Of a stretch of 64,000 nt of DNA, positions 23,764 through 37,300 are shown piece after piece. Positions within the stretch are counted from its first letter, which is position 1. The number at the start of each line of letters is the position of its first letter. Position numbers and translations under genes: made by a program. The DNA is from Pocillopora verrucosa (taxonomy: Eukaryota; Cnidaria; Anthozoa; Scleractinia; Pocilloporidae): the NCBI RefSeq assembly GCF_036669915.1, contig NC_089321.1, positions 3,928,816 through 3,992,815 on the forward strand, written 5' to 3'. The notes below the pieces were generated by a model. That model saw only the letters and a program-made list of their open reading frames with translations. It was not told the DNA's origin and did no database searches.

Positions 23764-26700
23764 ATGGCTCTCGCGATAACTAATTTGTCGAAGCTTCAAC
23801 ACGAACTCTACCGCGAGAAGCATGGCTTCGACAAGTTGTCTAGAAATGTACAATCGTCTATGGTCTATGATCCGACGCACATTCGCCGCATTACAACCTT
23901 CCCAGATCGGTAAGTGCTGTAAAAAATTGTTGAAATTTTTTCGGTTAGTTTCTAAGCTTGTGGAATTTTGTAATTGTCTGCGATGTGCAGACTTTCGCCT
24001 TGAATTCGGAGATTCTGTACGAGAATTTTGTTTTCTGAGGTCGAAATCTACAAATTGTGGCTTTTAATTACACCTGGTGTTGATTACACTCATTTCCCAA
24101 TCACGAATTGAGATCGAAAGGCTTCAAAGAATCTCACGCAACCTCAAGTCAGCACGTCACGGTAACATTTTAGTAACGCTAGGATCCAATAGTGGAGCGC
24201 GCGAGGAGAAAAGCGTGACAGCATCTGCGTGGGTTTTTAAGGCCAACTGAAATTGTTCCATACTCTCCGCGATAAAAAAAAAGTAAAATTGCGTTTCGTT
24301 GTTGTTGTTGTTTTTCTAATCTGAACTATGACCAGTCGGTGGGAAGTGTAGGGCTGTAATTCGTGCAGAATGTTTCAGAAAAATAAGAAAAATTTTCCCC
24401 AAGCTTTTGAAGAGTGTATATGGAACATCTCAATAACTACATGAATATTAAGTACTGAGAGGAAACATGCTGAAGGGGAAAAAAATTAGTGGATACATTT
24501 CATAGATAGGTAAAATTTCCGCACAGCCCCATACTATTGTAAAACAAATCTGTTTTCCCAATGGCAATGTATTGTTTTTGTCATTGTTTTCTCTATCCAA
24601 GAACTGAATGCGTAATGTAGTATGGGGCTGTGCGGAAATTTTACCCATAGATACAATGTAAAGGAATACAACTATCTACTTGATGAGAAACAATTCATCT
24701 ACCCACTACTAACCAAGCAGTTAATTGCTACGTATATAAATCAACCAGAACTGCCCACAGTAGTCACATTGTCCAAGGATTTACATGTAACATTCAACTA
24801 ACAGAGGGGAGATAACTAATAGGATACAAGAGACTAATAGGATTCAACACAACTCAAGATCCCTAGCCAGGGGGAAGGGGGGAGGGCACCCATAGAAAAA
24901 GGGTGAAGATGTTCCCAGGGATCTTAAATTAGGCTCCCAAAAGGGGCAGACTGACCTGGGTGTGGTGTTTCCCAGGAGGTACCATTTAGGAACTCTTCTT
25001 GGGTGAGCAAAGAACAAACCTGGCATTCAATTCCAGGTTCCAGAGCACTGAAGTCAGAGCCACTGAATAACATGTTTAGTTCCTTAACACTTAGCCACAA
25101 AGCTTCCAGTGTGTATATGATTTTGGTTTGTGAGCTCCCCCCCCTCTCCCAACTTTTTCTCAGAATTTCAAATTATCTTTGACAAGGTGGGTGTTGATTG
25201 AACTGAAACTGTCCAAGAAACTTATGTCTGGGTGATAAAAATTGTGCTATTGATTATTTTAAACCTTCTCTAGATATTCGCGTCACCTTGAACAAGCTGA
25301 AGTTCATGTTAAATGTCCTTGGGGTCGTGCCCGAAGCTATGCTGGTGAAGCTCCTGTGTGTCTTCCTGAAAGTTGTCGGCCAAAATGGGAGCCACCTTTC
25401 CTCCTACAAAAAGGACACAGACACTTTGGCAGTGGAGTTGATCCACATCCCAGGTGAGTTTCTGACTTACTGTAGTCTGCATGATCCTTGTAGTGCTAGC
25501 TGGATTAAGTGACAACAATGATAACCATATTCCTTTGCAGAACAAACTTGGTGTTGCATTACTTGCTTTAACCTTCAGAATCTAAGAAAAAAAGAAAACA
25601 ACAAGGCATTGACAATAGTTTACACATGTACATATCTCAGTTTAACTAAAGACCATGCACACCAGGTAGTAAGTTACCTGTATTACAGCTTGCTAGCTGA
25701 GTGCCATGCAGTGATTGCAAAATTGGCTCCTTAAGTTGCTAATTTTGTCACCAAAAGTGTTAACTATTCATCAGGGCAACCAAAAATATCAAAGTTTGGA
25801 GACCTGGTTAGAGTCATTGACCTCGGTCATGTCTTGCTCTAAGCATGTAACAATTGTCTTTAAAGAACATTTATAACTTTTCTCTTATGAAAGATTTCAT
25901 AAGAGAGACTAGAGCCATCTCACACCCAGTGTTTCTTCAGAGCCCAACTTCGTTTTTTTTACATTGGACCCTGTGCTGGGTTCTCGTTTAACCCTTTAAC
26001 TCCTAGAGGAAATAAACATGAAACTTCTCTGTATAATATCCCTACACTATTCAGCAAACAGGTAATGAGAATACTGAAACTTAACAGGTAGATTTTTGTT
26101 ATCCTCATCTAACACCAAATTCTTATAACTGGTTTAAAAGGAAATCTGTCACAGCTAGAGGGAAGAATAGGCCATTTTACAGTTGTGTGCTTAGTTGCCA
26201 AGCCTTTGATTTGGAGTGAGGCTGAAGGTGACCTTGTTGTGATGGAGACTAGTATCTAGTTAGCATGATAACAAAGTAATTTGCATTTGAAAAGCTGCAA
26301 GGTTTGTATCAAAACAAGGTCACCCTTAACCTCATTCCTTTTCAAAGGCTTAGCAGCCAAGCACACAACTGCAATGATGACGATGAGATCTTGGGAGTTA
26401 AAAGGTTATGGAAGAAATGAAAAGGTGGTTGAGGAAAAGGCTTGTATCTGACAAAAAAGTTTTTCTCTTTTCTTTTCCACAACCTTGCCTCCTTTCATCA
26501 TCCTTCTTTTTAAAACATCTCCACTCATCACAACCCTGATGCAAGCAGCAGTTAAGATTACATAACATGGTGCTGGTACTAAATTGTACCAATGAATGTT
26601 GCCAAATCCTTCCATGAATATCACATTAGTATTTCTCAAGAATTCTCAAAAAATATCTCATTGTGACAAAGATTTTTTTTCTGAAAATACCTCAGCAAAC

Positions 26701-29700
26701 TTCCTAAATGTCTTTCTCTCTGGTTTAAAACTGAACCAAATTTGAGGGAGTTCCAAGAGCACATTTTGAGTATTTATTGCAAAGGACCAAAGACAAGTTT
26801 TAGGCTCATCAATCTTACACTTTGCACAAAGAAATAAGAAAATAATGTGAGAGCACAGGAGACATGTTATAGTGTGCTGTTCAAGAAACCATAAGAAAAA
26901 AATTTAGAATAACCTGTGGAAAGACATTCTTTTTAGGGGGGGGAAGTGGGAATGTGATGGTGTGTCAGTCAAACGGTCCAGGTAAGGGAAATGCTGAAAA
27001 AACAGGACGCCCAATGGCAGATTGCATTGAGAACCTGTAGGGAAATATTAAGACTATCTTTGGAATTTCCAGACGTCATTGGATATGATCGGGTTTTGTT
27101 GCTAGCACTCTTAGGATAAAATTCTAACGCTCGTGACTCAAAAGAGTTGACAAGTATTGGACAACAGTTGAAGAGTTTTTCTTAATGAATTTTAAGTTTC
27201 AAATGCGTTTTAAACAGTTTCAGCTCAGGTTTCAACACTTGTCCTGTCTCCGGAATGAGTGAAATAAACGCTTACTTGATGTGCTTTAATTTCTTGAATG
27301 CCGAGAGCTTTAAGCCTTTTTATTTCTGTTTTCCTAAGTTCTACATGTAATTCTTCGTGCAACAGTGCAGGTTTTTACTGGAAATTTGACTGTTCTGGAC
27401 GTAAAGTTACATTCTAAGGGGAGTGCTTGTGAATCAGTTAAGAATGAACACTGTAGTTGTAGTCATTGCTGAAAAAAGGAAGTGCGACCTTGTCTTTGTG
27501 AATGAAGGGTTCTATTTGTTGTTTCTTACCGTCACAAAACTGCTACTCTGTGGTTGATAATTCTTCCAGTTGTCCTCTTATGTAAATAGACTGTCAATAT
27601 TTAGCAAAGGCGAGGTTGGTGCCTATTCGATAAATCACGCTGCGATGATCCGCTCGCGTTTCTTGAGAACGAGCGAGTATCACCGACTATCACCCGAGAG
27701 TTACCGACGCCTAAGGGACCTGACAGAAAGGTTCCCAACTTACAAATCAGAGAACTTTCGTTTATATTTTTGTCAATTACTTTTCTCATTAGCAAGGAAT
27801 ATGAGATAGTTAATTGACAGAGAAGAAATTAGAACAGAAAGAAATATCCTGGACGTTCTGCCATGCGATTTTACTCGCTGATACAAATTTTGCTAACTAG
27901 GGAAATTGGTATTTTTTTAAAAGATTCTTTGTAATAAAATAAGCGTTTCATTGTTCAGTTTCATTGATCTGAATTTCTCTTTCAACGATTCAAAAAGCCC
28001 CTAATTGGGTCTTCGTTAGGTACTTGAAGGGGTAATAAGGCTGGAAAAATTACATAATTTCCCTCATGCTCAGATTTTCGACGTATTTAATCTAACGCTT
28101 CGGCTCAGCAATTTTGCTTTTGGTATCTCTGAATAATGAATCAATCTATCTCTTCGTGACACTTATCCCTAAGAAGCGTACCAAAGCTGATGCTCGCAAA
28201 ATGAGACGCAGTGTTGACTCGCTCGTAAAAATATTAACAAGGGTCTTTTGCCTTCCCCCCCCCCCCCCCCATAAACTGTAACTGATATTGACCATTTTTT
28301 CACACACAGCGAAGATATGCTGCGACAAACAACAAAAGTAGCACCAAAAACAAAAACAACGAGAAACGAACATTGCAGTCAAAGAACGAAAAAAAAAAAC
28401 TGTGTTGTTGACTTTCGCTGATCACAGGATAGCGCTAGTGGCCAGTGGGGATTTGGTTTTGGTAACATCTGATAAGATCACAAAGAGGCGCATTTTGGTA
28501 CTGAACTGAAAAACTTTCTTACCATCCCGTCTGTTTTTATTACAGAGGTCTTCCATTGCAACAGTTTTACGACCTGACGCAGCTCAAGCGGAGTAAAGTG
28601 AGGTGGAACGATGAGTTGTAAGTAATACAAGGAAACGAGTCGAAGGCTTGGGGACGAACTGGCAAAGGTGGGGGCGAACTTGTTTTGTTTTATGGGGCGA
28701 ACGTGCTTTACTTTAGAGGGCAGACTTGCAATAAAGCGAAAACTCCAGATATCCTACAAAAGGGTTGAACTCAGGTGGCCGAGGTTCAACCCCTTTATGA
28801 GGAACGGGTGGGAGAATTCTAGGACTGGACTCGACAAGGTCTTAACTAGGCTAGCTCACCCGCCTGTATATTCGGTCACGTGATGCATTTAAACTAAACG
28901 CGCGCGAGCAAAAATTTCTCATAAATATCGACCTATATTTTTATTGATAAATCTTGTCTCCTCTGTAGGTTGCCAAGGCCCACAACGGCTGCTGTGCAGT
29001 GAGTATTCAATTTCAGTAACTTTTATGAAAGCAAAAGAAGAGAATGAATCGAATTTGAAGATATAACAACTTTACCGTTTAAAAATGGAAAGGAAGTTTC
29101 AGTTTAATTTTTATTCGATTAAGCTAAGAAGTGCGAAGCCAGCACACCACAATCCCTTTCATGTGGATCAGTTTCGAATCCGCGCGGTTCCTGTCTGTTC
29201 GCGCTTTAGGCGATGTTTAAATGAAAAAAAAAGGTATGTGAAGGGACCGGTAGCAGCCCCGTTACCAGCGTCAAATAAGTATGTTTGAAGTAAGTAACGT
29301 GCATGACCCAGCTACTACCCTGTCTCACGAAAGAATTAAGGGGGCTATGTTCACAGGGTAACTAACTTAAAAACCACTTAGACGTAGGTTTAGCCAGCTT
29401 GAAATATTTAGGAGAGTTTAATTTGTGATATTGTAATATCCTGGTTGTCATTTTGGGAATATATTTACTTTAATTGCGTTTTTTTTTCTTTTCAACCATG
29501 TCTACGGTTACTATAGTTTTCGACTAGTGTAATGTTGATAAATGTTGCCAATGTGATGTGTGCAGTTTGTGTTTTGTTCTTCGAGTTTGTTACAGGTTTG
29601 ACTCAGTGTTGATACCGTATCAGTTTATTGTACATGTGTGCTTTGGTAAGGTATTTCCGTCATATGATAAGTTTCCTCCAGCTGCGTTCTGATAAGCGTG

Positions 29701-31371
29701 GTAAGCTAAAGAGCAAGTCAAAAGAGAATTGGAGACTGTCACAAGAGAAATCCTCAACAAGTTTTCCGTTAGCTATTTACAGTTAGTTTGTGTCAGGAGG
29801 GGGGAAAGTTGTATCACCCGAAAGGCGCCATTAGTTCGTGCGTTTTCTACTGACGCAAGGCGAGCGGGAAGATCGATTCATGCGCGAGACTCGACTTCTG
29901 CGCCCACCTCCGCTTGCCTGAAGTAAGAAAATAAAAGACGTTAACTCTGATTCGATTAGTTATCATTGGACAAACCTTATGGGTTGCGAACACGTTATAG
30001 AAATTTTTTCATTATAAGGGAGAGAATGGAAGTTATAATCCCAAGACCTAAATAACCGCTTCATTTTCAATCTAAATTAAAACTTATTGTTGTTTAAACT
30101 GCATTGACAAAAGAACAAATCAGGGCTTTCAATGTGACAATCTTTCATCATTTATTCTTTCTTTGTTGTATTCTTGTTGGAGATATTGACAATATTTTTC
30201 CTTTTTCCTACAGAGAAGGTCAAATTTATCTTCCTTTTCCAAAGGAGTCTCCTCTCAGTTCACATATGTCCCGTCAGGCCATGTTCCCCAGTCCAACGCC
30301 AGCAGAACCTAAATATCAAGGCAAGATCACATCACCCACCCATCCCCCGATAATCGTGAACAAAGCCATGGGTAGCTTTGCTCGGCGGGAAGTGGTAACA
30401 CCAGTGTTCAACTCCAGGACTTCTCCTCCACTGCAGCATCCAGTGCGACCTGTAGCAGTAAGTACAAACTCGTGAAATGTGTAAGACTAATTTGTTTGAA
30501 ATAACAGAAACCCCATCAGAAAAAGGGGCATCGATTAAAATAAGTAATTTCAGGCAACCGCAAAACGCATATTTAGTTCTGACGGTCAAAATCAACCTGC
30601 CTCTGTCATACAGCCCTGTAACGCTATTTCGCACTCAGGAGGGTGGGTTAACCGTTAACACAGTTAAACGTAACAACTTTTCTGTTAACCATAACGGAAG
30701 TAAATTAACCGTTAACCGTAAAATGGCAAAACTTTTAACCGTTAGACACCCTCACACGGCCTTGCACGCGACATTTTCCGCTTTTAAGAAGGAAGAGTTT
30801 GACAAACATTTTTGTTTTATCAAACACGTAATTAGATAGAAATTATGTAAAGCCTGATCCGTGTAAAGTGTAAAGCTGGTAGATAGTACCAGTTTTGTGG
30901 ACCTAAAAATTACCCTTTGAGATGCATTTCCGCGAAAGGACAATGATCTCGGTTGAATTTTTAAAAGTAATTAAATAACCAAAGAGAACGTCCTGTCAGG
31001 AAAAGGAAAATATCACAGGGAGCCCAAGAGAAATCAAAGCAACTGGTAATACACGGCCCAGGCGTCGGAAAAGTGAGCGATACAATGGGGCTATGTTTAA
31101 TTTTCCCTCTGACTGGTTCAGAGTCCAGCGCAAGTCATCAAGACCAACCACTGAGGAAAGCGAAGCTAAAAATTGCACGCTCAGATTACTTTCTATAAAA
31201 CATCAAAAATAACAAAAACGTTTTCTCTCTTCGTATTTCAAGGTGGCAAACAATTGGTTTTCAAAACATGATGTCATCAACCAGTTTAACAGGCTCCACC
31301 CAAGTAATACTCCCACAATTCGACTCAACATTCAGAGGCTACGGCGCGCTGACTGGAAACTTGTTGATTAA
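23764..31371 (+). CDS. SPMIP4/C7orf31-like protein, short paralogue, 6 coding exons
   Basis: Exons 23764-23909, 25274-25453, 28546-28617, 28969-28998, 30214-30457 and 31243-31371 join in phase to 266 codons. Exons 2, 3 and 4 are 180, 72 and 30 nt, exactly as in the minus-strand gene at 9985-21821, with the same phases. Landmarks are LQHELYREKHG, RPKWEPP then KGHRHFG, QQFYDLTQLKRSKVRWND, LPRPTTAAVQ, and IYLPFPKESP with AMFPSP. The last exon keeps the C-terminal SK...F pattern. The middle of the family (the VYYPVPP and FTGxGP blocks) is absent. It starts at the in-frame ATG at 23764; the upstream ATG at 23729 is out of frame. Probably another axonemal or sperm microtubule protein, diverged after an inverted duplication. 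Whether it is functional is untested, but all frames and splice sites are intact. Confidence 0.82.
24509..24645. mobile_element. Intact 137-bp MITE, perfect 28-bp TIRs, 8-bp target duplication
   Basis: The left end GGTAAAATTTCCGCACAGCC continues as CCATACTA and is repeated exactly inverted at the right end. The element is flanked by CATAGATA at 24501-24508 and again at 24646-24653. An 8-bp duplication points to the hAT superfamily or another 8-bp-TSD family. Perfect ends imply a fairly recent insertion. Located in intron 1 of the short SPMIP4-like gene. Confidence 0.85.
25988..26408. mobile_element. Family A MITE interrupted by another MITE
   Basis: The left part (TTAACCCTTTAACTCCTAG onward) follows the 6290-6501 element up to GGAAGAAT. 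The right part (GATCTTGGGAGTTAAAAGG) resumes it after the inserted 26169-26382 segment. Located in intron 2 of the short SPMIP4-like gene. Confidence 0.72.
26169..26382. mobile_element. Second MITE nested in the family A copy
   Basis: Inverted ends of about 30 bp: CAGTTGTGTGCTTAGTTGCC plus AAGCCTTTG on the left, and CAAAGGCTTAGCAGCC plus AAGCACACAACTG on the right. A second inner inverted pair (GGTGACCTTGTT and AACAAGGTCACC) makes the element strongly foldback. It is about 210 bp and has no coding capacity. Confidence 0.7.
30648..30750. repeat. Degenerate TTAACCGTTAA cluster in intron 5
   Basis: Repeated words TTAACCGTTAAC, TTAACCATAACGG, TTAACCGTTAACCG and TTTTAACCGTTAG occur within about 100 bp. 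Each contains a YAACKG-type MYB core on one strand. It may be a decayed inverted repeat and not a regulatory array. Confidence 0.4.
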
Positions 31372-34300
31372 AAATGGCTAAACCAATTAGAGTCGAGAAC
31401 GACAGCTCGCACTCAAGAATGGCTAGTGAATCACAGAATGAGTTGTACTTCGATTGTGGAGTTAGCTGAAGAAAGTTTTGTAATCGTTTGTGGGTGTAGA
31501 AAAGGTTTACTTTTTTATTTTTTACATGTCAAAGAGTGCATAACATAATAGATTTCTTTTAACCTTGTATGATTTTAAAATTATTTATTTTGGAAGAATA
31601 GCTAATCATAGCAAATTAGAGACCGAATGATTGTGTTTTAAGTCTCGTCCAGACTCCTTTGATTCCTTTGGATTTTCACCGTGTATTAAAACAACTCACT
31701 TTGCCTTTTTAACCGTCATTCGCCATTGTTTGTTTTCGTTATTGAAAATCCTTCGTTGAAGGAATCTCATCACCTTAAGTAAACTTATCTAGCGTTCCTG
31801 ATTGTAGAACAAGCCTGCAAAAGAAAAAGGTGGGGGGGGGGGGGGTGAGGCACTACTCGGAATTCTTTATGGGTGTGTATAACCTACTTTTTAAAATCCT
31901 GACCCAGGATTTTCAGTCCAAAAAAAGCCATTTTTATCCTCGTTTTTGGACCAGGCCTCTACAGTCTATACACGGTTGCAGACTAGGCTTTCAAAGTTGT
32001 ACCTAGTTTGCGTGTTGTAGCTGATTGACGCTTCGCTTCAGTGTTGAAATTAAAAAGTATTAAAACTCCCTTAAAATTCAGTCGGAACGATTTGGATTGG
32101 CCAGAAAGGATGAGCTCATGGTCTCTTGATTTTGGTAAGCTCATTTTCTATATTATACAGCTAGAGTTAAAAAGACAGATATGTTTATTCGTTCTCGTAG
32201 TTCCCCGATTTAACACCATAATGATCATAGTGTAAACTCGTTTCCAGACCAGAACAGCTCAAAAACTTCCCCTTTACGACTGCGCAGAACAATATAGCTT
32301 TTTAGAGGGGAGAGCTTGCCTCCCCGAGTGAAAGAAGAAGATTACTATAACTATGCTATAAGTATCGCCAACTTTTCGAGGTACAAGTTGCTTTATTGAT
32401 ATCATTGTTGATAAAAGAATAAATAGGATATGTTTGTAAAGAAACTTTGGTGCTGCATCGGCGGGAGTATTGCAAGATATTTGGCTTTATCGAACGAGTT
32501 GATAGTGCAAAATGACCACCGTTAGGAGCCATTACTTAAGCAATGGGCTCCTGCCATCGTGCAGAGTTTTTAAAGCTGAAGTTTCCAGCATTAGCCCTTA
32601 TTCAGAGCGGGTTACTGACAAAGGGCTGACGCTCGTAACGTCATCTTTGAAAACTCTTTATGGTGGCCAACTTACCTTATCAATTGATTTGATATAGCCA
32701 AATTATCTCATCGTTGATGAGTTTGATACTGCAGGTTAAAACAAGAAAAAGCCTGATTGAGAGGTTGTTGTTTGGACTCTTTTACTTCTCTCAGTGGAAT
32801 TCATTTCGTAAGACATTCAACCAATCAGAAGAAATACAGAATTTGGATTCCTGCGGGTAAGGGTCGCAAAGCTGATCTGTGAATTTTGCAACCTTTGGGC
32901 TCATTTGAAAGGAAAAAAAAAACCGCGTCTATCTCGTCACGCAAAGTCATTGTTAATAGCTAGTCGCAACGTTTCTACAGCTTTTCTAACAGTCTTATTC
33001 ATGCGATCAGGTCTATTGATGAAGCGTTGCTATCTGAAGCATAATGCCCTTATTGGTGCGCTGTTATTGGTACGTTTGTGAAAAAATGTTTTTGGTTTTT
33101 CTCAGTTTAGCGCGCTGTTATTGGTTCGTTTTTGACAAGCCGTTTCCTCATTGCGCTTTCATTGGTGCGTCTCAGTGTACATTAATCCTCGGACTGGTCT
33201 TGACATTGTGAACGCACTGATATGCCCGCTTTTTCTTCAACCGGCTGCTTTGCTTTATGATTGTAAACATCCCTACTCGGCAGAATTTTGCATAAGGTTT
33301 ACTACCCTTAAAAGACTTGCTTTTACGACAATATATGGCCCTCTCAAAAGATACGCCTGCAAAGACGTCATTTAAGCGGGTCCTGGTGTGTATCTCCAGT
33401 TAATGCAACCTCCCCACTACTCTTGACTTATAGGACACTGTATGGTTGGCTGAAACAATTTCCCCTTTTTCACCTTTCACGAGCTGTACCGAGTAGTGCG
33501 GCTTCGGAACTAGTGTTAAACGCTAGATCTGCATTAAACGTCGTAGACGCTCAGGATCTAGCCACTCAAATCATGTGACATGTCTCTGACACGGCTTGGA
33601 TTTAAGTTGTCCACCATACCTCCCATAGGGCTCCACAATAAGGTCTTTCGATCCCGCTCTCGCGTTTCCATTTCATCAGTTTTATATGTTGTCGCAACGA
33701 GTTTAAAAAACCTGAGATAAGATAACTGCTGCGCGGTTGTGAACGCACCGTCCGCATGTACAAGTTGTACGGCACATTGCACTGTCTTATGAAGCTAACT
33801 TTACATCAGTCAACGAGAAAATTAGCACCTTTGATTCTGTGCATAGAGCTTAACACTATTTCGAAATGATAGGTTCGAATCTCATAGCAAATATTTTAAC
33901 CGTGGACGGCTGTTTTCGTCTTGCTGGGTCTCAGTTGTCGGCAAGTTAGAACATAAAGACAAAACCAAGCAACACGGTAAACAATTTTATATGAAATGAG
34001 TGGTCATAGCTGTGTGTATTTAGTAGAAAATTGACGTCTCTTCTGTTTTCTCTTCTGTGCAGCTATGGCGTGCTGAAGAGACCCAAACGGGCAAAAAATG
34101 TTAATCATGGTTGTATCATAGCTTTTACTTTAAACCCTATCATGTCCGTGTCGTGCTCACATTTGCTACGTAGTCTAATAAGTTATTGAAGTTCATTGTT
34201 CTTTTTTTTTAATTGCTTTTGTTTCTATTTTGGAAGATCAGATTTTTGCAGATCCTATGCAAACCGACGACATCTACGCATGCAGTTCCTCGCCACAAAA

Positions 34301-37300
34301 TATCAAAATTTTGGAATCCTTCGTAAATTGGGCCACTGAAATGAAGATAAATGAAGGCTGGTAGTTGGAGATCCGTGTTTAGGTTAGATATCACTGATTT
34401 ACTGCGATAACTCATCATTTTGTCTGTTTATGGTCATAGATATCTAAGATATCAGATGAGACGCAAGAGTTTACAATCTTATCATGTACTCTTTACTTAA
34501 AGCTGGTTGAAAGAGAGACGCGAGCTTCATTCAGTTGGCACTTTAATACGGACCAGAGATACCGCGAAAATAATCTGATTTCCCTCTTATCTGGAAAGTG
34601 CTTGGGTAAATGCAACAATCGCCCGCTTAGGAATGTTTATAGGATTTCTTAGCGACATCTCTTAATTAAGGTGAAATTGGTTCTTTGTCTCACGAATGTA
34701 AACGGATTTCCGGTGCTTTTCGAGATGAGAGGAACGCGCGTTAGTCATAGGTGTGTCAGACTGTTTTTGAGACAAAAATGCAATTAACACCTTTCTTGGC
34801 AGTTGTCAACACCTTGCCTTTCTTTCATTAAGTAAAAATATTTTTATTTCCGAAATATTTTCACATCCTCTCAACTTGCGTGTGCCACGGTAAACCAGAA
34901 ATCCTTGCTTTATCGCGTGCGGATCTTGGAAGTGTGAGTAAAACATTTGTCAGTGTTAAAAACCTTTTAACACCTTTGATTTTGACGTCAAACGTTTCGT
35001 TCTTTGGATGCCGAACTTATGGTAAAATACTTCAACAGGAAGTCATCTTGAAACACAGAAACGTCCGTTGCTTGTTTTTCACAGTAATACCAAGACGCTT
35101 TGTAACATTTAATTTCGACGCGTAAACGAGTCTTGGCAGACGATGCTATTGTTTTCAAACAAGCAAACTTTTGGAGAAGGGATTGATTAATAAAAACACA
35201 AGAACAGTTAAAAGCAAATTATCTTATTTATAATAAACAGTGTTGTGAAGTAATTAACGGTTTGTATCTTTCAAGTGCTGCACGTAAAGATTGAACCGTC
35301 TGTCCTTATGACTGATAACTGTCTCAGTGAGTGATTACAACTTCTTCAAGGGGTATTAGCAACCTTGTGTACGATATCATGATGGAAAGGTTAATAAGGC
35401 CTGACCGAAGAAAGTTAACGCCTTGAAATGAAATTGTTTAGCTGCTGTAATTGAGTGACGAATGAGGGAAAACTGTTGAAAGACGGCTTAGTAGCGAGGC
35501 AGAGTCTTTAAGTGTTCAGTGAAAGCTTGTAAAAAATGCGAAAAGATTTGGTAAAGTTGAATTTGCGGCAGAATCGATCTTTTTCCGTTCGGTAAATTTA
35601 GTAGTTAAATAAAGCGAGGTAAGAGATAAACAAAACGTGCAAATTGGTATCTTTTCCCCTGTGATGCTCAGTGGGTGTAAAGGTAGCTATCTGTACCAGA
35701 AGTGTGCTTTGTTTTGAAAGAATTGTTTGTCTCGTTCAATCCATTGCGAAACCCTCGTCAGAGAAAAACAGTGGTTGGGACAAATAGATGTTGGGTCACC
35801 TTTCGTATTTGTATCACTATGGATTGCTTTTAATTTATCGTTTTTAAGAACCGAAAAATGAGGAAAAGCGAAAAAAAATATATCATAGCTCTGTAAGTGA
35901 GGAGAGAAAATCATTCCCTTTTGAATTGTTCAATGCTTTCAAGTGTCATATCAAACGTGTTGTAAGAGGTGAAAAGAGCTAGAGACTCACTCTGGCGGAA
36001 TTAACTTGCTAGCTGTATCAGCTTTATCGACGGTTACAATTTGACGTCTATAAGTTTCGCTCATTTGAGATTTGTGTTGCTGTGTTACTACTTTTAAACG
36101 GTACTCCACATACTGCACGAAAAATCTTAGCATTTCTCACTGTAGAGACGCCACTATATAGGGTTCGGAAAAAGTGACAAAAATGGGGTAACATTTTCGG
36201 CTAAGGACATCTGATTACAGAATAATTTTCACCTCATTGCACTTCTTAAATTTGAATGCAGTCAAACGATGTTTAGAACTGATAAACGGGTGAAAAATGG
36301 AAAGTGAAAAGGCATTTTCCAAATTCAAGGGTTATAGCTGTTCTAACTTCCGTTTTCAGACAAAAGATGTTCGACAATGTTTTATTTTTTCTTGAACCAA
36401 AAGAAACGCCTTCTCAGCTTGAATTCCACTTGGGTTGATAAGATAGCTGATCGTTGCAAACCTTAACAGATTTTTGGATAAAGCATATCCAAAGTTCAGC
36501 ATCATTTTACTTATTAATAGAAAACGCAATCAAATTTTTTTTCTGAAGAATTCTAGATCGGTGGCAAAGAAAAAGCAAATATAGTCACAAGTTTGATTTT
36601 TTTTTTTAAATGTCTTTTGATCGCTTTTAAAGAATTTAAACGTGTGTCACTTTTAGCAATTTAAAATATTGACCAAAGGTAAGTTTTTAAAGTTTCATCA
36701 AGTGTGAATACAAAAAGGAAAGGTTGGTTTAGATTTTAACTTAGACGTTACGACTTCACAGCTATTACCTCAAAAAGTGATCGAATTTTCAAGAAATTTC
36801 GCTGCATAGGGGAAATGCTTTTAATCATTAATTGATAAGCTATGAGAGTCACAATGTCTCTGGTCTTTGAGAAAACTGCACAAGCACGAACATGCTGCTG
36901 TGTGTTCATTTAACTTAACCAGTATGAGATCTGCTTTCAAATTTTTTTTCTTGCCCATCAACTAAGAGGTAAACTGCCTTTGCTATTGAAGTTGAAGCGT
37001 TCAATACTCCAAAAATAGTCAGAATATCTCGTTATCGATCACCGTGGTCGAAAGTTCTTATAACAGAATTATTTTTAGAGGCGCAAGCATTATTTATAAA
37101 TGAGCTGTGTATTTCCTTAATTGAAACAATGCTTTTGATTTGGGTCTATACAGTTATAATTACTTCTTACGAAGCTGAGTTTGTTTAAGGTCGACTGCCA
37201 CTAAAATACTTTAAGTCAAAAACTTTTCAAAAAGGAAAGAAGAACTTGCCCATGTTTATTTTAAAAACGGCCTCTAAATTTAGAGCAAACATTATTTTAT

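Noticed and set aside
30996..31178. Minus-strand frame before the last exon of the short SPMIP4-like gene; considered as a missing middle exon on the plus strand
   Set aside because: Neither strand matches the family blocks; the sequence looks like an interspersed repeat.
33865..33895. GGTTCGAATCTC resembling a tRNA B box
   Set aside because: No matching acceptor stem, A box or anticodon arm at the right spacing on either side.
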